Origin: Amphritea opalescens | GTDB lineage: Bacteria > Pseudomonadota > Gammaproteobacteria > Pseudomonadales > Balneatricaceae | Assembly (NCBI RefSeq): GCF_003957515.1 | Contig: NZ_RQXW01000009.1 | Coordinates: 1-64,000 of the forward strand | DNA length: 64,000 nt | Direction of reading: 5' to 3' | In this document: piece after piece, positions 8,255 through 16,749 of the stretch | How the letters are laid out: each line of letters opens with the position of its first letter | Numbering within the stretch: position 1 is the first letter of the stretch | Notes under the pieces: model-generated | Seen by the model: the letters and a program-made list of their open reading frames with translations, nothing else | What the model was told of the DNA's origin: nothing | Databases searched by the model: none | Translations under genes and position numbers: made by a program

Positions 8255-9715
8255 ATGAAAGAATTTAAGAACTTTATTAATGGCGAATTTGTTACCAGCG
8301 CCAGCGGTAAAACCTTTGAAAATCGTAACCCGGTGGATAACAGTCTACTGGGTCAGGTACATGAAGCGGGTGAGCCAGAAGTGGCCGCCGCTGTTGCAGC
8401 GGCTAAAGCGGCCATGAAAGGCCCTTGGGGTAAAATGACCCAAGCGCAGCGTATTGCATTACTGGATAAAGTGGCAGATCGCATCAATGAACGTTTTGAT
8501 GAGTTTCTTGATGCTGAATGTAAAGATACCGGTAAACCTCACAAAATTGCATCGCACATCGATATTCCTCGGGGCGCGGCGAACTTTAAAGCGTTCTCTG
8601 AAACCCTCGCTAATCACCCGACCGAAGCTTACAAGCTGGATACACCGGATGGTCGTGGTGCGCTGAACTATGGTCACCGTTCCCCTAAAGGGGTGATCGC
8701 GGTGATCAGTCCATGGAATCTGCCGCTGCTGCTGATGACTTGGAAAGTAGGCCCAGCACTGGCCTGTGGTAATGCTGTGGTAGTGAAACCGTCGGAAGAA
8801 ACACCGGCAACAGCAACCCTGCTCGGCGAAGTGATGAACGAGTGTGGTGTACCTGAAGGTGTGTATAACGTGGTGCATGGTTTCGGCCCTGATTCGGCGG
8901 GTGCTTTCTTAACCGCACACCCCGATGTAAATGCGATTACCTTTACTGGTGAGACTCGCACCGGCGAAACCATTATGCGTGCGGCCTCGGTTGGCCTGCG
9001 GAATATTTCACTGGAGTGTGGTGGTAAAAACCCTGGGATTGTTTTTGCGGATTGCGATCTGGATAAAGCGATTGAAGGCACCATGCGTTCGGCGTTCGTT
9101 AACTGTGGTCAGGTCTGTTTAGGTACTGAACGCATCTATGTTGAACGACCTATCTTTGATGAGTTTGTGGCGCGGTTAAAAGCCGGTGTTGAACAGCTTA
9201 AATTGGGTGTGCCTGAAGATGCTTCTGTCGATTTTGGCCCGCTGGTCAGCCAAGAACATAAAGAAAAAGTGTTGTCCTACTACCGTTTAGCCGTCGAAGA
9301 GGGCGCCACGGTTGTCACGGGTGGCGGTGTGCCTGAGATGGGTGATGCCTTGAATGCTGGTGCTTGGGTTGAACCTACTATCTGGACCGGCCTTGCGGAT
9401 GATGCTCGGGTGGTCAACGAAGAGATCTTTGGCCCTTGCTGCCATATTCGTCCGTTTGATACGGAAGACGAAGTCATCGAACTAGCAAATGATACTAAAT
9501 ACGGTTTGTCGGCGGCGATCTGGACGGAAAACTCGTCCCGTGCTTCCCGCGTCGCTGAGGCGATGGATGTGGGTATCGCTTGGGTTAATAGCTGGTTCCT
9601 GCGGGATCTGCGTACGGCGTTTGGTGGAGCAAAAGAATCGGGTATTGGCCGTGAAGGCGGGGTACACGGTTTGGAGTTTTATACCGAATTGAAAAATGTC
9701 TGCATCAAGCTGTAA
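8255..9715 (+). CDS. dmpC: 2-hydroxymuconic semialdehyde dehydrogenase
   Basis: NAD-dependent oxidation of the catechol ring-cleavage product to 4-oxalocrotonate. It is a 486-residue aldehyde dehydrogenase. The catalytic cysteine is in FVNCGQVCLGTERI, the general-base glutamate in ISLECGGKNPG, and the cofactor fold shows SPWNLPLLL and TFTGETRTGETI. The C-terminal FGGAKESGIGREGG is typical of the XylG/DmpC group. The ATG is preferred over a TTG two codons earlier, since GAGG sits 7 bases before it. The parallel hydrolase (dmpD/xylF) is not found next to it. Confidence 0.95.
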   Translation: MKEFKNFINGEFVTSASGKTFENRNPVDNSLLGQVHEAGEPEVAAAVAAAKAAMKGPWGKMTQAQRIALLDKVADRINERFDEFLDAECKDTGKPHKIASHIDIPRGAANFKAFSETLANHPTEAYKLDTPDGRGALNYGHRSPKGVIAVISPWNLPLLLMTWKVGPALACGNAVVVKPSEETPATATLLGEVMNECGVPEGVYNVVHGFGPDSAGAFLTAHPDVNAITFTGETRTGETIMRAASVGLRNISLECGGKNPGIVFADCDLDKAIEGTMRSAFVNCGQVCLGTERIYVERPIFDEFVARLKAGVEQLKLGVPEDASVDFGPLVSQEHKEKVLSYYRLAVEEGATVVTGGGVPEMGDALNAGAWVEPTIWTGLADDARVVNEEIFGPCCHIRPFDTEDEVIELANDTKYGLSAAIWTENSSRASRVAEAMDVGIAWVNSWFLRDLRTAFGGAKESGIGREGGVHGLEFYTELKNVCIKL

Positions 9716-9740
9716 CCGTTTGACTAAATAGAGAATCATG

Positions 9741-10526
9741 ATGAATAAAGAACAGATACTACTGTGCGGCGATGAGTTATATGAGGCGATGACCCAGCGT
9801 CATACGCTACGTCCTTTTACCGAACGCTTTACCGACATCACTATTGAAGACGCCTATGCCATTTCGTTGCGCATGATCGAACGTCGCGTCGCCGCCGGTG
9901 AAAAAATCATCGGTAAAAAGATCGGTCTTACATCAAAAGCCGTGCAGAACATGCTGAAAGTCGGTCAACCGGATTTTGGTTTCTTGACTGATGCGATGGC
10001 TTACTCTGAAGGTCAAGAGATGCCGATCAGCGAGAAGTTGATGCAGCCAAAAGCCGAAGGTGAGATCGCTTTTATTCTGAAAAAGGATCTCTTAGGCCCA
10101 GGCATCACGAATGCAGATGTGCTGGCCGCAACCGATTGTGTGCTGCCTTGTTTTGAAGTGGTGGATTCGCGTATCGAGAACTGGAATATCAAGATTCAGG
10201 ATACCGTAGCGGATAATGCGTCCTGTGGCCTGTTTATTCTGGGTGATAAAGCCGTTGATCCCCGTAAAGTCGATCTGTCGACTTGCGGTATGGTGGTTGA
10301 GAAGAACGGTTCGATTATTTCCACCGGTGCGGGTGCTGCGGCGTTGGGTAGCCCGGTTAATTGTGTGACCTGGCTGGCGAATACTCTTGGGCACTTTGGT
10401 ATTCCACTGAAAGCGGGTGAAGTGATTCTGTCCGGTTCATTAGTACCGTTAGAGCCTGTTCAGGCCGGTGACTTTATGAGTGTATCTATTGGTGGTATCG
10501 GTTCTGCATCGGTCCGGTTTGTTTAA
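9741..10526 (+). CDS. dmpE: 2-hydroxypenta-2,4-dienoate (2-oxopent-4-enoate) hydratase
   Basis: Hydrates 2-hydroxypenta-2,4-dienoate to 4-hydroxy-2-oxovalerate. The 261-residue product belongs to the hydratase/decarboxylase (MhpD/DmpE/DmpH) family: the '[21 protein letters not shown]' region, [13 protein letters not shown], and '[20 protein letters not shown]' hold the conserved acidic metal ligands. It is homologous to the decarboxylase two genes on; the assignment to hydratase rests on gene order and the [15 protein letters not shown] motif. The second of two adjacent ATGs better fits the GAGA ribosome site. Confidence 0.93.
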   Translation: MNKEQILLCGDELYEAMTQRHTLRPFTERFTDITIEDAYAISLRMIERRVAAGEKIIGKKIGLTSKAVQNMLKVGQPDFGFLTDAMAYSEGQEMPISEKLMQPKAEGEIAFILKKDLLGPGITNADVLAATDCVLPCFEVVDSRIENWNIKIQDTVADNASCGLFILGDKAVDPRKVDLSTCGMVVEKNGSIISTGAGAAALGSPVNCVTWLANTLGHFGIPLKAGEVILSGSLVPLEPVQAGDFMSVSIGGIGSASVRFV

Positions 10527-10571
10527 CGACCAGTGACTGGGAAACCATCAACAGAGCTGAAGGTGAGAAGA

Positions 10572-11483
10572 ATGAGTAAGAAATTAAAAGCAGTGATTAT
10601 TGGGCCGGGTAATATCGGCACCGATTTGTTAATGAAAATAAAACGCTCCGAGTGGGTCGAGCCGGTTTGGATGGTGGGTATCGACCCTGAATCCGACGGT
10701 CTTAAACGGGCGCAAGCAATGGGTATTAAAACCACCGCTGAAGGTGTGGATGGTGTGTTACCCCACATTATTGAAGATGATATTCGAGTGGCGTTTGATG
10801 CGACCTCGGCTTATGTTCATGCCGAAAATAGCCGCAAGCTGAATGAGCTAGGCGTGATTATGATCGACCTGACGCCTGCTGCGATCGGCCCTTTCTGTGT
10901 GCCGCCGGTGAATCTGGTGCAACACGCGAAAGAACTAGAGATGAACGTCAATATGGTGACCTGTGGTGGCCAAGCGACGATTCCAATGGTTGCGGCGGTC
11001 TCTCAAGTACAGCCGGTTGAATATGGCGAAATTATCGCCACGGTCTCCTCTAAATCGGCTGGCCCCGGTACCCGCAAAAATATCGATGAGTTCACCCGAA
11101 CCACCGCCAGTGCGGTGGAGAAGGTTGGCGGTGCTAAACAGGGTAAAGCGATCATCATTATCAATCCGGCTGAACCGCCATTATTGATGCGTGATACCGT
11201 CCACTGTCTGACTGAAAGCGAGCCGGATCAAGCAGCAATCACAGCATCGGTACAGGCGATGGTGAAAGAGGTGCAGAAATATGTGCCGGGTTATCGTTTG
11301 GTGAACGGCCCTGTCTTTGATGGCAATCGTGTTTCTATGTTTATGGAAGTTGAAGGACTCGGTGATTATCTGCCGAAGTATTCCGGCAACCTAGACATCA
11401 TGACAGCGGCGGGTTTACGTACGGCTGAGATGTTCGCTGAAGAAGCGAATAACGGCAATATTACCCTGCCAGCACGCGGCTAA
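10572..11483 (+). CDS. dmpF: Acetaldehyde dehydrogenase (acylating)
   Basis: Converts acetaldehyde, CoA and NAD+ to acetyl-CoA, EC 1.2.1.10. 303 residues beginning [20 protein letters not shown], a Rossmann start; the catalytic cysteine is Cys131 in [13 protein letters not shown]. In DmpFG-type enzymes it forms a complex with the aldolase, which is the next gene, and acetaldehyde passes through a protein channel. The ATG follows a GTGAGAAG ribosome site; the 13 extra upstream codons look non-coding. It ends 15 bp before the aldolase start. Confidence 0.96.
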   Translation: MSKKLKAVIIGPGNIGTDLLMKIKRSEWVEPVWMVGIDPESDGLKRAQAMGIKTTAEGVDGVLPHIIEDDIRVAFDATSAYVHAENSRKLNELGVIMIDLTPAAIGPFCVPPVNLVQHAKELEMNVNMVTCGGQATIPMVAAVSQVQPVEYGEIIATVSSKSAGPGTRKNIDEFTRTTASAVEKVGGAKQGKAIIIINPAEPPLLMRDTVHCLTESEPDQAAITASVQAMVKEVQKYVPGYRLVNGPVFDGNRVSMFMEVEGLGDYLPKYSGNLDIMTAAGLRTAEMFAEEANNGNITLPARG

Positions 11484-11498
11484 GTGGAGGAAAAGAGA

Positions 11499-12527
11499 AT
11501 GAACTTGAACGGAAAAAAAGTAGTACTCCACGACATGAGTCTGCGTGATGGTATGCATGCGAAACGTCATCAGATCTCATTGGAACAGATGGTTGCTATC
11601 GCTACCGGCTTAGATGCAGCTGGCATGCCGCTGATCGAAGTAACTCATGGTGATGGTCTCGGTGGCGCGTCGGTTAACTACGGTTTCCCCGCCCACAGCG
11701 ATGAAGAATACCTCGGTGCGGTGATTCCCAAACTGAAAAACGCTAAGGTTTCTGCACTCCTGTTGCCGGGGATCGGAACGGTTGATCATCTGCGCATGGC
11801 CAATGATCTCGGCGTGAACACTATTCGTGTCGCGTCTCACTGTACTGAAGCAGATGTGACCGAACAGCATATTGGCTTAGCGGCCAAGCTAGAGATGGAC
11901 ACCGTTGGCTTCTTGATGATGGCTCACATGGCTAGCCCAGAAAAAATTCTGGAACAAGCGCGCCTGATGGAATCCTATGGTGCTAACTGTATCTACTGCA
12001 CCGATTCCGCCGGTTATATGTTGCCGGATGAAGTGACTGAAAAAATCGGTCTACTGCGGGCAGAATTAAACCCAACCACCGAAGTCGGTTTCCACGGTCA
12101 TCACAATATGGGCATGGCGATCGCTAACTCATTAGCGGCGATTGATGCTGGTGCTATCCGTATCGATGGTTCGGTAGCAGGCTTAGGCGCAGGGGCGGGT
12201 AATACGCCACTGGAAGTACTGGTCGCTGTGTTGGATCGTATGGGGGCGGATCACGGTATCGATCTCTATAGCATCATGGATGTGGCGGAAGATTTAGTGG
12301 TGCCTCTGATGGATCACCCGATTCGACTGGATCGTGATGCGCTGACATTGGGTTATGCCGGTGTGTACTCATCCTTCCTGCTGTTCGCTAAACGCGCAGA
12401 AGCGAAGTATGGCATTCAAGCACGAGACCTGCTGGTGGAACTGGGCCGTCGCGGCACTGTCGGTGGACAAGAAGATATGATTGAAGATTTGGCGCTGACC
12501 ATGGCCAAAGAGAAGGGGTTAATTTAA
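11499..12527 (+). CDS. dmpG: 4-hydroxy-2-oxovalerate aldolase
   Basis: Cleaves 4-hydroxy-2-oxovalerate to pyruvate and acetaldehyde, EC 4.1.3.39. A 342-residue HMGL-like TIM-barrel aldolase. The opening [14 protein letters not shown] holds the catalytic Arg and metal-binding Asp; the later [16 protein letters not shown] holds the two metal-binding histidines. The C-terminal segment ([20 protein letters not shown]) is the dimer-partner region that contacts DmpF. Start by the strong GTGGAGG site 9 bases upstream. The stop overlaps the decarboxylase start as TAATG. Confidence 0.96.
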   Translation: MNLNGKKVVLHDMSLRDGMHAKRHQISLEQMVAIATGLDAAGMPLIEVTHGDGLGGASVNYGFPAHSDEEYLGAVIPKLKNAKVSALLLPGIGTVDHLRMANDLGVNTIRVASHCTEADVTEQHIGLAAKLEMDTVGFLMMAHMASPEKILEQARLMESYGANCIYCTDSAGYMLPDEVTEKIGLLRAELNPTTEVGFHGHHNMGMAIANSLAAIDAGAIRIDGSVAGLGAGAGNTPLEVLVAVLDRMGADHGIDLYSIMDVAEDLVVPLMDHPIRLDRDALTLGYAGVYSSFLLFAKRAEAKYGIQARDLLVELGRRGTVGGQEDMIEDLALTMAKEKGLI

Positions 12528-13333
12528 TGTCCGATGTAAATGAGAATAAGCTGTCACAAACGCAGATCGAAGAGCTAGCGGAACATCTAGAAAATGCCGA
12601 GCTACAAGCGTATGAAGTGACTAAGATCACCGATGACTATCCCGATATGACCTATAAGGATGCATTTGATATCCAGTGGGAAATTCGTCGCCGTAAAGAA
12701 GCCCGTGGCAATAAAATTGTCGGTATGAAGATGGGTCTGACCTCTTGGGCAAAAATGTCCCAAATGGGCGTTGAACATCCTTGCTATGGTTTCCTCGCAG
12801 ACTACTTTACCGTGCCCGACGGTGGTGAAATTAAGCACGACGAACTGATTCACCCTAAGATCGAGGCGGAGTTGGCATTTGTCACTAAAGCGCCGTTGAA
12901 AGGACCGGGTATCCATATTGGTGATGTGCTACGGGCAACTGATTTTGTGATGCCGGCCGTTGAAGTGATCGATTCACGTTATAAAGATTTTAAATTCGAT
13001 CTGAAATCGGTGATTGCCGATAATTCCTCTTCGACTCGGTTTATCACCGGTGGTCGGATGGCGGATGTAGCGGATCTTGATCTGAAAACCCTTGGCGTGG
13101 TCATGGAGATCAACGGCGAAGTGGTTGAAGTCGGTGCTGGCGCGGCGGTGTTAGGGCATCCAGCTTCCTCTGTCGCGATGCTGGCGAATATGCTGGGTGA
13201 GCGCGGCGAAGAGCTGCCTGCTGGTTCTTTCGTGATGATCGGTGCCATTACTGCGGCGGTTCAGGTGAACAAAGGCGATTCTTTTTGTGTTCGTTATCAG
13301 GATCTGGGTACAATCAGTGGTAAATTTGTGTAA
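12527..13333 (+). CDS. dmpH: 4-oxalocrotonate decarboxylase
   Basis: Decarboxylates 2-oxo-3-hexenedioate to 2-hydroxypenta-2,4-dienoate, EC 4.1.1.77. 268 residues, homologous to DmpE; visible metal-site motifs are KIEAELAFVTKAPL and AVEVIDSRYKDFKFDL, and the substrate loop is GMKMGLTSWAKMSQMG. The decarboxylase assignment comes from the TSWAKM motif and its place next to the tautomerase, with which it acts. It is translationally coupled to dmpG by a one-base overlap. Confidence 0.94.
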   Translation: MSDVNENKLSQTQIEELAEHLENAELQAYEVTKITDDYPDMTYKDAFDIQWEIRRRKEARGNKIVGMKMGLTSWAKMSQMGVEHPCYGFLADYFTVPDGGEIKHDELIHPKIEAELAFVTKAPLKGPGIHIGDVLRATDFVMPAVEVIDSRYKDFKFDLKSVIADNSSSTRFITGGRMADVADLDLKTLGVVMEINGEVVEVGAGAAVLGHPASSVAMLANMLGERGEELPAGSFVMIGAITAAVQVNKGDSFCVRYQDLGTISGKFV

Positions 13334-13350
13334 TTAACTGAGGTGTGACA

Positions 13351-13944
13351 GTGACGGGCGAAACGGGTATTGAACAACAACTGACCGAACCCGGTCAGGA
13401 AGGTCCAGTCACTGTCAGTATCTCCCGTAAGGTGATTGCGGGGAAAGAAGCGGACTTTGAACAGTGGGTTTCAGACGTTGTTGAAGAGGCGTCTGTCTAT
13501 CCCGGTCATCAGGGGAGTAATGTGCTGCGCCCCTCTGCCTCTACCGGTAACTGCTATGTGCTGATCTACCGTTTTGATAACTACAAAAATTGTCAAAACT
13601 GGGAGAATTCAGAGGTACGCCGGAAGTGGCTCAAAAAACTTGAGCCAATCATCGAGGGGGAGCCTGAGGTACAGCGGGGTACCGGACTCGAGTTTTGGTT
13701 TGACCTGCCTGAGCTGCCGGTGAGCAAGCCTTCACCCCACAAAATGACATGCGTGTTATTAGTGGTGGTGTATGCCTTAGTGATGGCGATCAATGTGCTG
13801 TTAGGGCCCTTTCTTAATAGTCTCGATCTATGGTTGAGATCGGTGGTGATTGTGCTGTTACAGGTATTACTGCTGACCTATATCGTGATGCCCCGCGTGA
13901 CCCGGTTGCTGCAATCCTGGCTGTTTAGTCAGGGGCCTAAATAG
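13351..13944 (+). CDS. Membrane-anchored antibiotic biosynthesis monooxygenase (ABM) domain protein
   Basis: 197 residues. The first ~110 residues form an ABM/dimeric ferredoxin-like domain (VSISRKVIAGKEADFEQWV, then GSNVLRPSASTGNCYVLIYR). Two hydrophobic helices follow near the C-terminus (CVLLVVVYALVMAINVLLG and VVIVLLQVLLLTYIVM). A GTG with CTGAGG 7 bases upstream is the likely start; another GTG lies two codons before. Small ABM proteins oxidise quinol-like substrates or bind haem, but membrane-anchored ones are of unknown function. The gene sits inside the meta operon, 17 bp after dmpH and 24 bp before the tautomerase, so it is probably co-expressed with catechol degradation. Confidence 0.8.
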   Translation: MTGETGIEQQLTEPGQEGPVTVSISRKVIAGKEADFEQWVSDVVEEASVYPGHQGSNVLRPSASTGNCYVLIYRFDNYKNCQNWENSEVRRKWLKKLEPIIEGEPEVQRGTGLEFWFDLPELPVSKPSPHKMTCVLLVVVYALVMAINVLLGPFLNSLDLWLRSVVIVLLQVLLLTYIVMPRVTRLLQSWLFSQGPK

Positions 13945-13968
13945 GGCGATTAACAAGAGGAAAACGGC

Positions 13969-14160
13969 ATGCCTATCGTGACGGTTAATATGATGGAAGG
14001 ACGCTCCGATGAACAGAAAGAGCGGATGATCGCGGAAGTGAGCGATGCTTTGGTGCGTTCTCTGGGTGCGCCTATCGAAAGTGTTCGGGTATTGATTAAC
14101 GAGATGCCTAAGCAGCACTTCGGTATTGCGGGCCAGTCGGCTAAAAAAATGGGCAAATAG
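13969..14160 (+). CDS. dmpI: 4-oxalocrotonate tautomerase
   Basis: Converts 2-hydroxymuconate to 2-oxo-3-hexenedioate, EC 5.3.2.6. It is the usual 63-residue tautomerase: Pro1 exposed after Met removal (MPIVTVNMMEGRSDEQK), with arginines at the expected places (Arg11 near the start and Arg39 in VRVLINEMP). AGAGGAAAA precedes the start. This is the last gene of the meta operon and is followed by a clear terminator. Confidence 0.95.
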   Translation: MPIVTVNMMEGRSDEQKERMIAEVSDALVRSLGAPIESVRVLINEMPKQHFGIAGQSAKKMGK

Positions 14161-14178
14161 TTCCATCTTCATCTGCTG

Positions 14179-14203
14179 AAACCTCCTACGGGAGGTTTTT
14201 TTA
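14179..14203 (+). terminator. Terminator of the meta-cleavage operon
   Basis: AAACCTCC, loop TACG, GGAGGTTT and a T tract: an 8-bp stem, 18 bases after the tautomerase stop. Confidence 0.9.
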
Positions 14204-14303
14204 TGCCCCTTTACTGATGACTACAGGGTTGATGACACATAGCACCCTTGAGCGGGTAGAGGTATGATGGCGGCTATTTTAATCTTATGTATAAAGGTAT
14301 TGA

Positions 14304-15632
14304 GTGAAATCTGATCTGCTGAACGATGAGGTCCGACCTACCCTGATTAAAATGACGCTACCGATGATGCTCGGTATCGTCAGTCTGATGTTATTTAATA
14401 TTGCCGATAGTTATTTTGTTAGTCAGTTGGGCACCCACCAACTCGCCGCCTTGGGCTTTACCTTTCCCGTGTCATTTACGGTGATCAGCCTATCGATCGG
14501 CTTGAGTATCGGCACTTCCGCCACTATCGCGAGGTTGATAGGTTCGGGTAACGAATCCGGTGCCCGGCAGCTAACCACCGATAATCTATTGATGACCACT
14601 CTGTTGATGGTCACGATTGCCGTACTGGCCACTCAGATGATCGATCCACTGTTCCGCTTGCTCGGTGCCGGTGACGATCTACTGCCGTATATCGATCAAT
14701 ATATGTCGGTGTGGTTTGGTGGGGCGGTTTTCTATGTCTTGATTATGGTGTCTAATAGCTCTTTAAGGGCCAGTGGCGATACTCGTTCTCCGGCATTATT
14801 GATGGGCATCTCATCACTACTCAATTTTATACTCGATCCCATCATGATTTTTGGCTGGGGGCCGGTGCCTGCATTAGGGATTCAGGGGGCTTCGATTGCC
14901 AGTTGCATTGCCTGGGGCTTAACCGCGGTGTTTGCTTTATGGAATCTTTATTTTAATAAAGGTTTATTAGTACTGCGGATTGAGTCGGTGTCTGTTGCGC
15001 TGCAACACTGGATGATGGTGATGAAAATCGGTTTTCCGGCGGCATTGTCCAATATGATGACACCTATCGCTGCGGCGATTATGACGGCGATTGTGGCCAC
15101 CCACGGGCCTGAAGCGGTGGCGGCATTCGGGGTGGGGAGTCGGCTTGAGTCTCTTTCGTTACTGGCCAACTTGGCGCTCTCAATGACCCTGCCGCCCTTT
15201 ATTAGTCAGAACTTTGGCCGTGGTTATGTTGACCGTGTGCGGGGGGCTTATCTGGCGGCAGTCAAATTTGCGTTGCTATGGCAGGCCGCTGTCTATCTCT
15301 TGTTGCTGCTGTTTGCTGGTGGGATTGGTTCACTGTTCAGCGACAACGATTCGGTGATCAGTTTGATTGGCTTATGGATTTTGATTGTGCCTTTAGGTTT
15401 TGGTTTTCAGGCGGTGACTTTTTTGACTGCATCGAGCTTCAATGCCTTACATCAACCGATTAGAGCGATGCGAATCAGTATCTTTCGGTTATTTTGTCTC
15501 TATGTTCCCTTAGGGTTATTAGGCAATTATTTGGCTGATTTACAGGGGATGTTTATTGGTTTCGTGATCGCAAATATGTGCACCGCAGCAATGGCTTACT
15601 GGTGGATGCAGCGACATCTGAAGCGTCTGTAA
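14304..15632 (+). CDS. MATE family multidrug/Na+ efflux transporter
   Basis: Inner-membrane antiporter of 442 residues with twelve hydrophobic segments in two MatE repeats. The first begins 'TLIKMTLPMMLGIVSLMLFN' and contains DSYFVSQLGTHQLAALGF; the second begins around 'MMVMKIGFPAALSNMMTP' with 'AAFGVGSRLESLSLLANLAL'. The substrate is unknown. GTG start at 14304 with AAAGG upstream. The gene is separated from the meta operon by a terminator, so export of aromatic compounds is only a guess. Confidence 0.9.
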   Translation: MKSDLLNDEVRPTLIKMTLPMMLGIVSLMLFNIADSYFVSQLGTHQLAALGFTFPVSFTVISLSIGLSIGTSATIARLIGSGNESGARQLTTDNLLMTTLLMVTIAVLATQMIDPLFRLLGAGDDLLPYIDQYMSVWFGGAVFYVLIMVSNSSLRASGDTRSPALLMGISSLLNFILDPIMIFGWGPVPALGIQGASIASCIAWGLTAVFALWNLYFNKGLLVLRIESVSVALQHWMMVMKIGFPAALSNMMTPIAAAIMTAIVATHGPEAVAAFGVGSRLESLSLLANLALSMTLPPFISQNFGRGYVDRVRGAYLAAVKFALLWQAAVYLLLLLFAGGIGSLFSDNDSVISLIGLWILIVPLGFGFQAVTFLTASSFNALHQPIRAMRISIFRLFCLYVPLGLLGNYLADLQGMFIGFVIANMCTAAMAYWWMQRHLKRL

Positions 15633-15754
15633 AGGCTTTGACTTCAGTAAAATAAGTTGTATGTTGTCATTAGGCCGTAAGGAAGCAACGATAAGCTTTT
15701 GAGCTAGATCAAACGTTTGTTTAATAGTTGATCTAACTGCTGTTACGTGCTGAG

Positions 15755-15801
15755 TATGACTTAATCATGGTGGTAGTATTGAGTACTCAACCAAAGTCAT
15801 A
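15755..15801. promoter_or_regulatory. Nested palindrome upstream of phaB
   Basis: A perfect 12-bp palindrome TTGAGTACTCAA (15779-15790) is flanked by the inverted pair TATGACTT (15755-15762) and AAGTCATA (15794-15801). It lies about 110 bp before phaB in a 278-bp gap. It could be an operator or promoter element; the binding protein is unknown. Confidence 0.35.
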
Positions 15802-15910
15802 TTATCACGCTGATCGGTTCGCTATATGATCGGTGTCGATAACATAATAATTACAACGCTAAACAACGACTCGAAACAATTAACTCTCAAAAAGCAAAGG
15901 GGACACGAGC

Positions 15911-16660
15911 ATGACACAGAAAATTGCTCTAGTTACAGGAGGTACTGGTGGTATTGGCTCCGCCATCTGTCGGGCATTGGCTGACGCAGGCGTCAAGGTT
16001 GTTGCAGGTTATAACTCCGGCGGCAATCATGAAAAAGCCAAAGCTTGGCAAGCAGAGCAAAAAAAGGATGGTTACGATATTTTGGTCGCCTATGGCGATG
16101 TTACCAATGAAGAGTCATGTGCTGCCTGTATTAAAACGGTAGAAGAAGTTGCCGGCGGCAGTGTTGATATCCTTGTCAATAATGCGGGTATTACCCGTGA
16201 TGGTACGTTCCGCAAGATGAGTTGGGAGCAATGGAACGAAGTGCTGTCTGCTAACCTTGATTCAATGTTCCATATGACCCGTCTAGTGATTAATCCAATG
16301 CTGGATAAAGGTTGGGGTCGGGTTGTCAATATCTCCTCAGTCAACGCTCAGAAAGGCCAGTTTGGTCAGTGTAACTACTCCGCGGCTAAAGCGGGTATTC
16401 ACGGTTTCACTAAGGCATTAGCGCAGGAAGTAGCCGCTAAAGGTGTGACGGTTAACACTGTTTCTCCCGGTTACGTTATGACGCCCATGGTTGCTAAGAT
16501 TCCTGAAGAGGTGCTTGAGAAGATTATTCGTCAAGTGCCTGTCGGTCGTCTAGGAGCACCTGAAGAGATTGGTAAAGCGGTCTCTTATCTGGCCAGTGAT
16601 GATTGTGGTTATGTCACCGGTTCTGACTTCTCCATTAATGGTGGTCAGCATATGTCATAA
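15911..16660 (+). CDS. phaB: Acetoacetyl-CoA reductase
   Basis: NADPH-dependent reduction of acetoacetyl-CoA to (R)-3-hydroxybutyryl-CoA for polyhydroxybutyrate synthesis. A 249-residue short-chain dehydrogenase: cofactor motif TGGTGGIG near residue 10, NNAGITRDGTFRKM, catalytic Ser in NISSVNAQKGQFGQ, and Tyr/Lys in NYSAAKAG. The QFGQCNYSAAKAG segment and the C-terminal 'DFSINGGQHMS' are typical of PhaB. It is monocistronic here; phaA and phaC are not in the window. Confidence 0.92.
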   Translation: MTQKIALVTGGTGGIGSAICRALADAGVKVVAGYNSGGNHEKAKAWQAEQKKDGYDILVAYGDVTNEESCAACIKTVEEVAGGSVDILVNNAGITRDGTFRKMSWEQWNEVLSANLDSMFHMTRLVINPMLDKGWGRVVNISSVNAQKGQFGQCNYSAAKAGIHGFTKALAQEVAAKGVTVNTVSPGYVMTPMVAKIPEEVLEKIIRQVPVGRLGAPEEIGKAVSYLASDDCGYVTGSDFSINGGQHMS

Positions 16661-16676
16661 GCTGTCTTCAGCTGAT

Positions 16677-16704
16677 AAAAAAACCCGCCATTGCGGGTTT
16701 TTTT
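16677..16704 (+). terminator. Terminator after phaB
   Basis: AAAAAACCCGC, loop CATT, GCGGGTTTTTTT. The symmetrical A and T tracts would let it also serve the convergent DUF349 gene. Confidence 0.9.
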
Positions 16705-16749
16705 GTGCCAGTCATAGAATGCTAGTGTTGAAGCATCGATTATCGCGGC

